Shown here: one piece after another, positions 1-11,247 of the stretch
Position numbering within the stretch: the stretch's first letter is position 1
Layout of the letters: each line of letters opens with the position of its first letter
NCBI GenBank assembly: GCA_028023455.1
Contig: JAQFVV010012572.1
Location: forward strand, 684,001 to 748,000
Direction: 5' to 3'
Length of the DNA stretch: 64,000 nucleotides
Source: Epiperipatus broadwayi
Taxonomy: Eukaryota > Onychophora > Udeonychophora > Euonychophora > Peripatidae
Position numbers and translations under genes: made by a program
Notes under the pieces: model-generated
Databases searched by the model: none
Told to the model about the DNA's origin: nothing
What the model saw: only the letters and a program-made list of their open reading frames with translations

Positions 1-2690
1 TGACCCAAATTTGTTTTTAGTTTTAAATTGAATGAAATTTCTATTTTCATTTTGAACATGGTATATATTCACATTTTATAGAACTGAAAGATTTGGATAT
101 CTCTGAAACAAATTATGATGTTATGATTTTAAATTAAGCAAATACTGTAATAATAAATGACATTTTACACTTATATTTAGTGATTTTGATTGTATAATGC
201 ATGAAATCTTTTTTGTTTTTCAAAATAACTTACAATTACAGTAACTAAATTTTACAATTACTGTATGATGATCGTAATTTTTGCCACAAGGCAACATATC
301 ATTAATAAGAATTTTAATCTATAAAAATTAGTGAATATACAGATTTTAAATGAATATATACATTTTAAAATATAATATTAATACATTTGATTGTTGTATG
401 TTATCAAAATAGCTTTCAATTACTTATTGTACTGAATGAAGTGTTTTTTTAAAACTTTTATAGTTATTACTTTGGATATATTAATGAATATATTAATTCT
501 CTTGCAAAAGCACTGGATGGAAATTAAATAAAGTACTGTACATTAATTCTATTTTAGTTTTTTAATGAAAACATTGCATATTATAATATTGTCTACTGTA
601 CTATGTACAATGAATAAACTCTATATTGTACAATTTTATCATGAATGTCATCCTTTTTCTATTGGATGACATAAAGACACTATTCTATGATGTCACCAAT
701 CTTACAAAATGGCTGCCACTTTCAAAATGACTACCAAAACAAAACCAAATTGTTTTTTATAATTGTTATAATGAATAATTGGTTGTAAATCAAATTAGGG
801 GGTACAAGTTGATGATGATTGCTATGGTAAATCCCTTGCATAAAAGTTCTGTGATAATCAGGGTATAGGTATATTATTTATATCATTATAATACTTATCT
901 CAGTGTGTTATATAAAAATAAAAATCATATACAGATTGACAATTCATGATTTTGAAGAAAAAAAAACCTTTGACATATTCACAGGATTAGGGTTAGAATA
1001 AGGTGTACAGTTGAGTATATACATTACATGCTTTTTTATGTTACAAGATAATAAATTAAACACTATTTAAAATTAATATTAATAAATAGTAATCCAAATT
1101 AAAAATTCAATTTAATAACAAAAGACCTATATCAATTTAATCTTTTTCCCTATAATAGAATCCTTTCTACTATAGTTTCAAATATTTTCATATTTTTGAA
1201 GAGTTTATACTGACATAAATCTTAAATCGCTGAAGTGTTAAATATGCTGTTATAATTAGCAATTGTATATAAACTTTACAGAACATATTCAAATCTTTAA
1301 AGCATCATTTGCTATAAACTGAAGCTGCTATTTTAATAAATTAAATATTCATGATGTATTTTAATAATGTATAATTTAAAAATAAATTATACATTTCTGA
1401 TATTAAAGCTTAAAATTAAAATTGTCAAGCTTATTATCCTTGGAATAAAGAAAAGACAAAGATCGGTAAGAGAAAGTGGGAAAAAAATATTAAAAGATAA
1501 AATATATCATGATTTCTAAAAAAAAAAAATATGTGGGAAAGGGTATTAAGAAATAACTAATAGAGCTACTAAAGAAATTTATTATATATCATTATTGACT
1601 ACTTAAAGGGCTGATGGTATCATAGTAAATGCATCCACCTATCATACCTACGATCTAGTATTCAAATCTATGTAAAACTTGGAATTTTCTTTTGTGAATA
1701 AATATCTTGCCTTTTTTTTTCTCAAATAACTAGCTTATAACCAGCACAAGTATTTATACAATTATTGATCATTAGTAACTATGGATGAAAAGGGGAAGAA
1801 CCTTCAATTTACAAGTTGTTTTCGACTAACATTTCTTCACTTATTTATCTATATAGGATCAGAGAGGTTTTTGCTCTGCAATTGACTATTTAATACTGTT
1901 TGACCTGTTACTGTACCATTTATTATCTTCCATAAAATTAGGTTTGCATATTAACATTGTAAACTTCTCTATGCTTACTGTCCATTATTCTGCCTTCAGA
2001 TATTTATTACTACTAAATCCTCTTAAATGATTAAATTAACTCTCTTTGTCTCCTTTTACTTTTATAGACTACACACTCTTCCAATGTATGTTCTATAATT
2101 TTCTTGCCTGTAGATATGCTCAGTACATTTTCTTTCCTTATGATTCATAATTTTTTTTAAAACATCTTTTTTTTTTTTTGCTTTTTTCTCAATTTACTTT
2201 ATATTTTCCCAAATCTCCATCTCAAAAATCTTTAATCTTTATATTTTAGGCTTTTTACTCACAGAAACTTCTGCTTCATATAAGCTAGACTACAAACAAA
2301 ATATTCAGTACATAATGAGTCGCAAAAATTAAAATTGGAATTGTTTCTGTTTTATTATCAGAGAACCAATTTTCAAAATAGGGTGGTTAAATGCACTAAC
2401 CTGCTCTAAAATCACTACCCCAATTGTTAATTAAGCTTCTATCTTCTTCATCTACAATAATTGCATTGGATATGTTACATTTATTGTCATCTCACAATTA
2501 CATAAATGTTGAAATTTTAAAAAAGGAACATTGCCCAATGAAAATCAATAAAAAGAATCATATGTTAACAGTGTTTTTATTGTTTAAAATATTGCATCAT
2601 AAATTCTGGTTGTATTTTCATGATAAGATAGTTGCTGCAAATGTAATAGTATGCATAAAATATACCTGAGACATATTTTTGATGATTGTG
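1..2690. other. AT-rich DNA without recognisable gene
   Basis: This block is AT-rich, with short A and T runs and stop codons in all frames. The longest open frame (2424-2669, 81 codons) has the Lys/Ile/Leu/His-rich composition expected from random AT-rich sequence. I see no repeat copy from elsewhere in the window, no splice-flanked exon and no RNA gene. It is probably intergenic or intronic. Confidence 0.6.
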
Positions 2691-3954
2691 AATAAAGAAT
2701 TATATCTTTTTTAAATATATATTATAAAACAAATGTACTTTATAAATGCTATATTTTTAACAAGCTTTTATAACGGGCATTTTTCATTGACTATATAAAT
2801 GAATATTAATAGTTTTTGTTAAATTAGAAATTATTATACTTTATTTAATATTACATACAGATTTTAATTTTAATAAATTTCAAACATTTTCATAGTATTT
2901 ACAGACAGCAATCTTTTAAAAAAATAAAACAATATATAAATAAGGTGACGATGTGTGAATGGGAAGAAGTGAAAATATTAAAAACTTGAAATATCATGCA
3001 AAGAATGTTATAATATTATAAATTAAAATTAAAATTTACATTTAAAAAAAATACTGGATAAAAAGGGTTGTTTGTATTTGTTTGAAGGACTGCTTTATAT
3101 GAGCAAAATTAAGGACAATTAGGAAAAGTGAAGAAAAAACTGAGGGCTTTGAAATGTAGATGTTGAAGGAAATAGAAATGATAAGTTCTTGGAATGTAAA
3201 GTTTGAAAAGAGGAAATAAAAAAGGGTATTACTGGTACTTTAACCTGATGTGCTATGTCACCACCAGGCGGCGCTGAGCCACCATCAACAACTGGTCAGA
3301 AACCTGCAAGTGATAAATTTTTTTTTCAAAAAGTGGCTGAAAATCATCAACTAAAAAAAGCCTGAGGCTAGACATAAAAATGCTGAAAAGAGGTAGGAAA
3401 AGAAAGAAGTTGAGTAATGATTTTAAAAAGAAAAATGGCTATGAGAATTTGGAAAAGAAGAAAAAAGAGAATCAGAAAATATACTTTGTTTTGGTGTGGA
3501 AAATTTGCCTTTGAGCAAATAATTTATGATGATGATCTAAGATTAAATGAGGTATAATAGTTATGAATCTAATAAAGAATAATTGGTGCTAATTATTAGT
3601 GGGATTACAATCCATATTTCAAAATAGACAAGACTAAGCTAATCAGTTAGTTTCATTTTTTTTTCATATCAAGTTAAAAATAAACAAAAAAACATTATTG
3701 AAAAACGAATACTTTTAATATGATCAATGCTCAGTAAGAAATTTAATCAGCAGTGGTGGCAAATGCTATTATGAAGATAAAGAAAAACAGTTATGAAAAT
3801 AATATGTTTGAAAACCTGAAATTAATATATTCAGTAACAAATAATGATTGAAAAACAAATATTTTCAAGAAGTTTTAGCAATATACATCTTCTGGAAAAA
3901 ATTAAATTAATGTTTGCCACCATCACAAACTTAATTTCTTATATATAGGATATA
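2691..3954. other. AT-rich DNA with a purine-rich patch at 3060-3500
   Basis: No gene is recognised. Between about 3060 and 3500 the plus strand is rich in G and A and holds a short GC-rich knot (GGCGGCGCTGAG, near 3268). Translated pieces are Lys/Glu/Arg-rich but stop often. The composition resembles the purine-biased LINE at 5.1-9.3 kb, so this may be a decayed 5' part of a related element, but I found no motif to prove it. Confidence 0.35.
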
Positions 3955-4290
3955 TGAGCACAGACTTTCAGATAACCCATCACTCTCCACTCTATCTAAT
4001 AACACTGATACACTCAAGCACATATATGCTGAAAAGATAAATAATCATCAATATATGTATTTCATGCTAAACCAGCAATCATCAGTTGGTCCAGATTATC
4101 ATCTCCTACATACATATACTATCAGTGCTCAGATATATATTAAGATAGACAATCTTCATACTTTAATAAACAGGTGCCAATCTACTACACACTCCAACTC
4201 TTCAACAGTCCATCCAATTGAAAATCTAATGATGGAATGCTCAAAGGCCACCCTGAGGCTGAGATTCTTGTCACACCCATGTTGACCTAA
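3955..4290 (-). repeat. Dispersed repeat H, copy 1, with hammerhead-like core
   Basis: Read on the minus strand, this stretch matches the plus strand of 23385-23720 over roughly 300 bp, with scattered substitutions. Shared landmarks include TTTCATGCT (from 4060), TTGGTCCAGATTATC (from 4086) and TTAAGATAG (from 4140). The open frame at 4055-4285 is only a translation of this repeat. The minus-strand sequence holds the conserved HHR core at 4047-4090. No terminal inverted repeats were found, and limits are set by comparison of the two copies. The family is not one I can name. Confidence 0.7.
4047..4090 (-). ncRNA. Degenerate type I hammerhead ribozyme
   Basis: On the minus strand the order is ACCAA, CTGATGA (4079-4085), a 14-base stem II region, GAAA, a short A/T hairpin and TTGAT. 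Helix I keeps 4 of 5 pairs, and one C now faces A. Stem II keeps TGCT/AGCA, but its first pair is T-T. Helix III has A-T, T-A and A-T pairs with a 2-base loop, and the cleavage triplet would be ATA. The same core is better preserved in the second copy (23564-23609). Cleavage activity of this copy is doubtful. Confidence 0.5.
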
Positions 4291-5137
4291 GGTCAATATG
4301 AACCCCACATGTACAGGACATAATCCATTTAATACATATGCAAGGATGGGCAGACATCTCAGGCTTATTCTATTTCTTATGCAATGATTCTGTTTTATCA
4401 TGCTTATTGATAATATTTGTTACTTTAAATCATTGTTTGTGTGTTAAAGATATAATTTTCATGTGTTTGATTTTTTACAAAAATATGCAACTTATTTATT
4501 AGCATATTCTTGTCTATTTTGATATATGGATAGTAACTCCACCAATGGATAGAATATACATGCAACTAGCATAAGATAATTAATAATTACTTGTTTATTT
4601 ATTGAAATATGATTGATATGAATAAGTAACTGCAAAAAAAAGCATTTATAAAGAAAATTCAAGTAATGTACTTCAAAAAATATAAAGTAGTGAGTGTGTG
4701 ACTTGGCTTATTTCAAATAGAAGATTTAGTAGGTTAAAATGTACCTTGGAAGCTAGTGATATTTTTTCTATCTTCAGTCATATATTAGAAATGTAAGAAT
4801 AAATCATTAATGTAAGACAATTGCAACAATATAGTGAAAATATTTATGCTTTTGTACATTCAAAAGAGTAAATTTAACTAATAAAGAAAAAAACAACCTT
4901 AATTAATGTGTTGGTTTTGTTTAAATGACAACAGCATTTTTGATAATAGTTGGAGAATTTGACAGTAATATATTTTCAGTATCTCCCAAACAAAATATCA
5001 GTGTCTTTCTCTGCTTGCTTTCAGCACCTGCCTTAGACATCAATAATTGTCCCTGTATTTATTCTATTTTAGAGTAATTTATTAAAGTTGTGGATAGCAT
5101 ATAGAAAATTTTAGATTATTGCTTCTCATTTATGAAG
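4291..5137. other. AT-rich DNA without recognisable gene
   Basis: The start may still belong to the dispersed repeat on its left. The rest is unremarkable AT-rich sequence that leads into the LINE relic. No open frame, RNA gene or repeat copy was recognised. Confidence 0.5.
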
Positions 5138-5804
5138 GTCTTTAGAGAGAGACTAGGTTAGGATTTGGAAGTAATGCCATAGTAAAATTAAAATTGTTAG
5201 AGATGAAGTGTGAACAGATAAAAAAATTATTGAGTAGGAATGATAAGGAAGAAATGGATAAGGAGGTCCAGAAGGTGGTAGGAAATGTTACAGATGAAGA
5301 GAGAAAGTAGACTATGAGACAGTATTGATAGGACATTCACTAATTAGAGAATGTGTGGATATAATTGCAAGAGAAAATAAAAGCAGGTATGTAAGAGTAT
5401 GTTTTCCTGGAGCTAGAATGAGGGATGTGACAGATAGAGTAAGAAAGCAAGGTAGTAGAGATGTGTATTTTATGATAGAGACTAATAATTTGTCAGAGCC
5501 ATCAGAGAGAGTAATGGTTGAGTACATAGAATTGATTAGGAAATTGAGTAAGATTAAAGGAAGAGTAGGGGTAGTTGGATTATTACCAAGATTTGACAAG
5601 AGGTGTTTGTTAGATAGGGCATGCTCTATAAATGAGAGATTTAAAAAATTGTGTGAAAGAAATAATGTTATTTTTGTGGATGTACGGTATTGGTTTATTG
5701 GAAAGAGGGAGTTATATAGTAAAGATGGATTGCACTTAGGAAAACAAGGAAGTGAAGTTTTAGGAAGTCTGATGTTTAAAGAATATAATTTGGGAAACTT
5801 GTAA
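5138..5804 (+). pseudogene. LINE ORF1: charged N-terminal part plus SGNH esterase domain
   Basis: Residues encoded at about 5150-5308 are Lys/Glu-rich and likely helical, and end in a frameshift near 5300. A long open frame then runs to the stop at 5804. It starts with LIGHSLIRECV, equivalent to block I (GDSL-like) of SGNH esterases, with His where Asp is usual. YVRVCFPGAR follows (block II Gly region), then ETNNLSE in the place of the GTND block. SKDGLHLGKQG near the end carries the Asp-x-x-His catalytic pair. In CR1/L2 LINEs such ORF1 esterases are thought to bind or process lipid or RNP partners during transposition. The changed block I and the frameshift indicate decay. Confidence 0.8.
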
Positions 5805-6008
5805 AGGGGGATAGGCTTCTAAACTGTAGTATTATCAAAAAAAGAATGGTTGGGATATAAAAAATAAGCAAAAGATAGTTGATTCAGATATAAGTGTAGA
5901 TGTGGAGAGGGAATGGATCTGCAAGATTAATGGTAAGAAAGTTTTTTATTAATATATTGGAGAAGAAAATATCAAAAGAATTTATAGAACAGTAGTTAGG
6001 AAAAAAGA

Positions 6009-6830
6009 AATTATTAAAATTGGGTATTTGAATATACAAGGTTGTAAGAAATCAGAAAAGTGGCTGGAATTAAACAAAGCAATTGAAAATGAAGAGCTTG
6101 AGGTATTAGCTATAGTGCAAAACACATCTAAAAGAAGAAGAATGTATTTTGGAAGATTTGGTATGGCATGGTATAAATAGCAAAGAAAAAAGGGTGGTGG
6201 TATATGTGTTATATCAAAAAAAATATTTAAATATTGTTAAATGTCAAGAATATTTGTGTTTTGAAATAAGGTTGGGTAGATAAGAATGGATTGTGGCTGT
6301 AGTGTGTATAGCCACTGGAGATAGTCAAACTGTAATGGAGTGGAACAGTAGTATATATGAATGCCTCTGTAATGGAGTGGAACAGTAGTATATATGAATG
6401 CCTCATTAAGAATATACAGAGGATTAAAGAAAAGGGGAAGAGAATAATGGTTATAGGGGATATGAATGGACATATTGAAGAAATTGATGATGTAAATAAT
6501 AAGAAGGGTCAGTTTTTGAAGGAATTTTGTCAAAGTGTAAATTTGAGCATTGGGAATTTATCAAATATTTATGAGGGATAATACACATGGTCTAGGAATA
6601 ATATATTTCACACAATAGATTATGTATTGGTAGAAAAAGAGAGAATGAATAAAATATAAAAAATAAGGTGTTTGATAATGGAGAGAGAGTATGTAATAGT
6701 GATCATAACTTTATTGTAATAGAAATGATTATTAATGTGATGGAGAACAGAAATAAAAGTAGAAGCAATAGTGAAAGATGTGGATGGAGAATGAATAATA
6801 AGAATAAGTTGGAAGAGTAGAAAATACAAG
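6009..6830 (+). pseudogene. LINE endonuclease domain (EEP/APE type), broken
   Basis: The N-terminal block reads IKIGYLNIQGCK, the usual start of LINE AP-like endonucleases, which nick target DNA to prime reverse transcription. The metal-binding Glu block reads QNTS and is followed by THLKEEEC in a shifted frame. Further on are IGDMNGH (6453-6473, canonical GDFNAH), YTWSRNN and IDYVL in a different frame from the preceding block, and SDHNFIVIE (from 6698), which holds the catalytic Asp-His pair. At least three frameshifts or stops interrupt it. A 37-bp tandem duplication at 6330-6403 adds to the damage. Confidence 0.8.
6330..6403. repeat. 37-bp tandem duplication inside the LINE
   Basis: The unit starting CTGTAATGGAGTGG and ending GAATGCCT occurs twice back to back (6330-6366 and 6367-6403) with no difference that I see. 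It falls inside the endonuclease relic. Perfect identity suggests it arose recently, by slippage or assembly error. Confidence 0.9.
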
Positions 6831-7324
6831 TTGAAGAATCCATGGAACAGTTGGTCAGGGATGAGTATAAGGACTGGTGTGATGAAATAGAAAAAGTGGC
6901 AAATAGAGTTTTAGTTGAGAATATGCAGAAGAATAAAAGTAATAAAAAATGAGAGTTAGTAACAGTATAAAAGAGAGGAAAGAAGCATGCAGGGTGCTAT
7001 TAAAATCAAAAAAAGTGAAAAAAATATTAATACTAAATGGGAAAAGTACTAAGAAAAGAAGTTGACTATAATGGATAATTATAGAGAGAGGATGAAGTTG
7101 AATAGTACATTGTTGGAGGATATTAATAAAAGTGGAAGAGATGGGAGTAAAAAAATTTGGCATTAAAATGAGATATGTAGGGGAGAGAGAGATAGTATTA
7201 ATAGATGATGAGGGATTAGAGTGTAGCTCTAGAGAAGAGTTAGAGAGAATCTTAAATAGATATGTAATGGATATAGAAAAGATGTTAGATGTGAAGGACT
7301 TAGTGATAGAAAACATGAAAGCAT
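6831..7324 (+). pseudogene. LINE linker between endonuclease and reverse transcriptase
   Basis: This part of the LINE reading frame encodes Lys/Glu-rich helical sequence. The open frame at 7132-7362 contains YVMDIEKMLDVKDLV. In intact LINEs this segment connects endonuclease and RT and has no enzymatic motif. It is recognised by position and by the same base bias as its neighbours. Stops are present. Confidence 0.6.
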
Positions 7325-8310
7325 TTGGTAATGGGAATATTAGGTTTACAAAAATGAACTGAATGAGGCAGGGAAAAAATTGAAAAGTGGAAAGGCAAGA
7401 GGTTTAGATGGATGGGCAGCAGAGAAGATAATGAATTTAGGGCATAGATCAAAAGTAAAGCTATTATCATGTGTTAATAAGATTGCACAGAAGAGAGTTT
7501 TTCCAGGTAGTTGGAATAATACAAGAGCAAGATTCTTATTTAAAGAAAAGGGCAAGGATCATAGAAAGTTAAATAATTATAAATGGGTAGTGGTAACATC
7601 AGTTTTATATAAAGTTTTCTCATATATGGTGACTGATAGAGTTGTAAAATGGGTGAATTCAGGTAGATCATTGTGTATGAATTTATAGATATAGAGAAGG
7701 CATATGATAGAGTAAATAGAAATAGATTATGAGTAAGTTTAGCAAATTTGGGAATGAATGAAGCTTTAATAAATATTATTAAGAAATTATATGAAAATAA
7801 TTACTATACTTATCAATTAAGGAATATATAATCAGTTAAAAATGGGGTGGGACTAAAACAAGTATGCCCTATGTCACCTATTTTGTTTTTGTTGTATTTG
7901 AGTGAAATAGAGAAAGCAACAGAAAGACTAGGAGGAGGGGTAGAGATACTGTTAATAGGTGGCAAGGGAGTATATACTTTGTCAGTCTTTTTTTTTTGGA
8001 TATCTTTTTGTGTGCAGAAAGAAGAGAAGATATGGAAATTTTGTTGAGGACATGTGCAAGGGTGGGTAAAGAGATGCGGATTAAATTTAGTAAAGAAAAA
8101 TCAAATATAATGATAGTTAATACTGAGGAAAGAGAAGATGTAGAATTTTTATTGGAGGATATAAAGTTAACTGTGATGGATAGATATAGTTATTTGGAAA
8201 TCATCTTAAGTAATCAAAAAAATTGCTTGGATGAATGGGAGAAAAAATTGGTAAATGAAGCAAAGAAAAGAAACGGTTTGGTAAAAAAAATTAACAGTGT
8301 TTTCATATAA
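7325..8310 (+). pseudogene. LINE reverse transcriptase, frameshifted
   Basis: RT blocks appear in order: KSGKARGLDGWAAE (7380 onward), PGSWNNTRA and a LNNYKWVVV block, FIDIEKAYDRVNR (about 7680-7720, with the first catalytic Asp), then LKQVCPMSPILF (about 7855). The catalytic FADD box has collapsed into a T-run near 7990-8000, which leaves only LDIFLC and shifts the frame. GKEMRIKFSKEKSNIMIVN follows and matches the usual thumb-side block. RT normally copies the element RNA at the nicked target. Loss of the box and several frameshifts mean it is dead. Confidence 0.88.
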
Positions 8311-9209
8311 TAAATATGATGTAGCTAGAATTTTATGGAAGGGAGTTGCAGTAGCAGGGTTAACATTTGGTAATGATGCATTATGTGTTAGTAAAGGGTT
8401 ATTAGATTACTTAGAGAAAGTACAAAGGGAAGTAGGAATACATGCATTAGATGCAGAGGTGTGGACAGCAAAGGAAGCAAGGGATGGTGAAGTTTTTATA
8501 TGAGATATGCAAAAAGTAAAATGAAAATGTTTGATAGGTTGCAGCTTATAGATAATAAAAGAATAGCCAAAATAGTATTTAATTGGGTTATGAGTAAAGG
8601 GCAGGCAACAAGATGGGTGAGAAAGGTAATGCAGTATGCAAAAGATTTGGATAAAGAATTTATATCAGTATACTTGTATAAAAAGTGGGGTAATTGTGTT
8701 AGGAGAATTGTTGAATGTTATAGTGATAAGGAATGGGATAAAAGAATAGATGCATTAATAAAGAATAGGCAGTTGGAGAGATGGAGAACTAGTATGGAGA
8801 GTAAAAAGAGTTTAAATATATAGAGAAGTAAACGGAACTTTGGGTACGAGTTAATTTATGATAATAGTAAGGAAAGTAGTTTATTGTTTAGGGCTCGAAT
8901 GGGGTCTTTAACAACAAAAGAATATACATGTAAATGGAAGAATATAGGTGATTTAGTCTGAAAATTGTGTAAGGAAGTTATAGAAAATATTAAGCATCTG
9001 TTGATTGAATTAAATGCTTGAAAGCAGAAAGGGTACAAATAATGAAGTTATGGGAGAATAAATATGGGCAAAGTGATTATACAGAAAGTGGGTTATTGGT
9101 TTTTATGCTGGGTTTGGAAAAAGATAAGGGGGATTTAGATATAAAGGCCATAGAGTTGACAAAGATTATATTGTGGAAATTGGATGGAGCAGAATATGGG
9201 AAAGCTTAG
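8297..9209 (+). pseudogene. LINE ORF2 C-terminal region
   Basis: Three open frames joined by frameshifts and stops continue the LINE protein beyond the RT. The first includes DYLEKVQREVG, the usual post-RT block (LEKVQR..). Near 8960-9015 the frame reads KLCKEVIENIKHLL, matching the C-x2-C...H zinc-like motif at the end of CR1/L2-group ORF2 with some Cys lost. The last frame ends at 9209. The function of this region in LINEs is probably nucleic-acid binding. Confidence 0.75.
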
Positions 9210-9330
9210 GGTGGGGAATGAAAAGGGAAGATAAAGTGGCTAACAGGTTTCTTTGAGCATAATTGCTGAGAGATTCCTGACTCCATTTAAGGAGAAGTCA
9301 CAGTACAACACGTCACATCACATCAATAGA
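9210..9330 (+). repeat. LINE 3' UTR and tail
   Basis: The 3' UTR begins after the last stop and ends with CACGTCACATCACATCA. Related tails are found in reverse orientation at 13330-13440, 41566-41668 and 56115-56172. All share GGAGAAG(C/T)CAC-like and TGCTGAGAGATTC-like blocks where preserved. The short terminal (TCACA) reiteration is what one expects at the end of CR1/L2-like elements, where the RT recognises the RNA. Confidence 0.75.
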
Positions 9331-10521
9331 TAGCTCTGAAGTAAAAAGAATGAATTGTACATAAAATGCTGATATTTGTAAATATATGTAGGTATATATA
9401 TTTACATAAAATAGTTAATGGATTTTTAACAGAAATTTTTTATATAATTATGTAGAAAGTTAATGCATTGTTCTTTAATTTGATTTTTCTTTTTAAATTA
9501 ATAGGTGAGATAAAATGACATTTTTTTTTCCTCATTATAAAAAATGTCAGTAATTTGCTTGATTTTTTAAATGCTTTTATTCTTCACAGAGTTCATTATT
9601 ATTTTTCTCTTTGATGACAAGGAAAATGTGGAGAGTTTTCATTTTAATATTTATATATTTTGCTTTTATTATTATTTTTTTAAAAAAAAAATCTTTTTTT
9701 TTAATAAAGTATATGATTTTAATTTAAAGTCCAAAAAAACTGATACTCGAGCTTATATAATTTTTGCAAAATGCTATTATTTTTAGTATTAACCATTTAA
9801 ATCTCAGCCGAGAACTGATTTCTACAATTTTTATATTTATATACATGAAAAACTGAAAAAAAGTGATATACTTTTGCATTTTGATGAATGATCATCCATC
9901 CAGTTTGTGTTAAGCTTCTCTTTCGAAATAACTCTCAACATTTTTGTATAGGAAACTGCGTGAGTTAAAGTTTATAACTTGTAGTACTAAAGGCATTCAG
10001 ATTTCAAATGATGCAGAATGGGAAAAAGGATAAATCAGTTGGTTGGAGAATAAGAAAATAGTTATAAAAAATAAATCCAAATGAACAAATAGTTTACAGT
10101 TATATGATAATGTTAAAAGTTTATAAATATGAAATAATATACATAACATTGGAGAAATTATTATCTCCTGAAAAGCACAAGCTTTGGTTACTGAAAAAGG
10201 CACAAAATGGGATATAAATTTGGATCATTAATGAATTTTATGTGAAGATGTGTCAGGATATATATATATAGCAAGCACTTATTTTTAAAGTTCAAATTGT
10301 ATGGAAAATAATACATTTACTACATAAAACAACTTTTACTAAAATGGAATAGAAGAAAAAAGAAATGCACTAATGATGGTATATAAATAATATTTTTTAA
10401 AAAAATTGAATGTTTAGCTTAGTTTACAGGATTTTTTGGCATGTAGTCTGTGCACATTCTAAGTTTAAGGAGAAGCTATTTTACAATATTTTACATGTTA
10501 CACTATACAAATATCAGCAGC
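9331..10521. other. AT-rich DNA without recognisable gene
   Basis: Poly-T and poly-A runs are frequent (for example 9670-9705). Open frames in this block are short and of low-complexity composition. I see no repeat copy and no RNA gene. Confidence 0.6.
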
Positions 10522-10680
10522 AATATCAACATTCACATGATCACCATTCTTTATGTGTACACAAGCTGTTTACACAGAAGCTAAACTCTCCATGCAGTAG
10601 TGCCACTCAGTACAAGCCAGAATAATCAATGAATGCAAGAAGGTTTGTGCGTAAAATCTCTATCTATTGCCTACTTATCC

Positions 10681-10728
10681 AATATCCCCAGACTATTTTT
10701 TAGCTTATGACTTTATCAATAAGGAGCC
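10681..10728 (-). ncRNA. Decayed hammerhead core, left arm
   Basis: On the minus strand the family core is recognisable: TTGATAA stands where CTGATGA is expected, then GTCATAAGC, AAAAA in place of GAAAC, TAGTC and TGGGGATATT. Both catalytic boxes are mutated, so no cleavage is expected. It shows that each arm of the fold-back once carried the ribozyme. Confidence 0.45.
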
Positions 10729-11086
10729 TTGGATTTGAGACGACTACATCTAGATCTTATGAACTAATGCAACCCTCCAGCAGCCATCTTTTACCTTATT
10801 AGTTAACTATAAAGCTTTGAATCCAAAATAAAAAACACAAAAATGTTTTCAATTATATCAATCCTGCCCAATAGGATTATGGTAACTGTGGTTATTAAAA
10901 AACCAAAGACACCAAAAATTATGGGTGCTGAACTGAGTTCAGATCTATACAAGTGAATAATCTTGAATTGAACACATTTTTGTGTTTTTAATTTTGGACT
11001 CAAAGCTTTATAGTTAGCTAATAAGGTAAAAGGTGGATTCTGGGGGTTGCATTAGATCCTAAGATCTAGATGCAATGCTTTCAGAT

Positions 11087-11140
11087 CCAATATCCTCACT
11101 AATGGAAACCACAAGTTAGAAACTAGTCTGGGGATATTGG
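11087..11140 (+). ncRNA. Hammerhead ribozyme relic with 12-bp helix I
   Basis: CCAATATCCTCA (11087-11098) pairs over all 12 positions, with one G-U, with TGGGGATATTGG (11129-11140), forming helix I. GAAAC (11119-11123), a 2-base gap and GTC (11126-11128) give a one-base-pair extension of helix III. The CTGATGA box is mutated to CTAATGG. Stem II is weak, with a CACAA-type loop. The architecture is a type I HHR with vestigial helix III, probably inactive in this copy. Confidence 0.6.
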
Positions 11141-11247
11141 ATGAGTAGGCACTAGATAGAGGTTTTATGCACAAACCTTTTACTCTGGCTTGCACTGAGT
11201 CATGCTACCATATGGATAGTTTAGCCTCTATGTAAATATCAACATTC

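Larger units (their letters stand above)
5138..9330 (+). mobile_element. Non-LTR retrotransposon relic, CR1/L2 type (LINE)
   Basis: This is a 4.2-kb remnant in canonical LINE order: a coiled, charged N-terminal part, an SGNH-type esterase ORF1, an AP-like endonuclease, a reverse transcriptase, a C-terminal region with a Cys-His pattern, and a short 3' UTR ending in (TCACA)-like repeats. An esterase in ORF1 is typical of CR1/L2-group LINEs; the exact clade is not settled by eye. Frameshifts and stops break every domain, so it cannot be active. The coding strand is purine-rich. A second partial copy lies at 13333-14390 on the minus strand, and 3' tails recur inside the MITEs at 41.6 and 56.1 kb. 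Confidence 0.9.
10522..11247 (+). mobile_element. Fold-back element with hammerhead arms and 13-bp TSD
   Basis: AATATCAACATTC occurs at 10522-10534 and 11235-11247 and bounds the unit as a target-site duplication. Inside, the left part (about 10560-10860) and the right part (about 10960-11230) are inverted copies of each other, including CTTTATAGTTAGCTAA and TCTAGATC-like blocks. Each arm carries an HHR-derived core: a degenerate one on the minus strand (10681-10728) and a better one on the plus strand (11087-11140). A TSD of this length fits target-primed reverse transcription. Related elements lie at 16737-16987 and 60701-61181. Confidence 0.75.

Noticed and set aside
5142-7555. Several minus-strand open frames opposite the LINE
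   Set aside because: Antisense shadows caused by the purine bias of the LINE coding strand.
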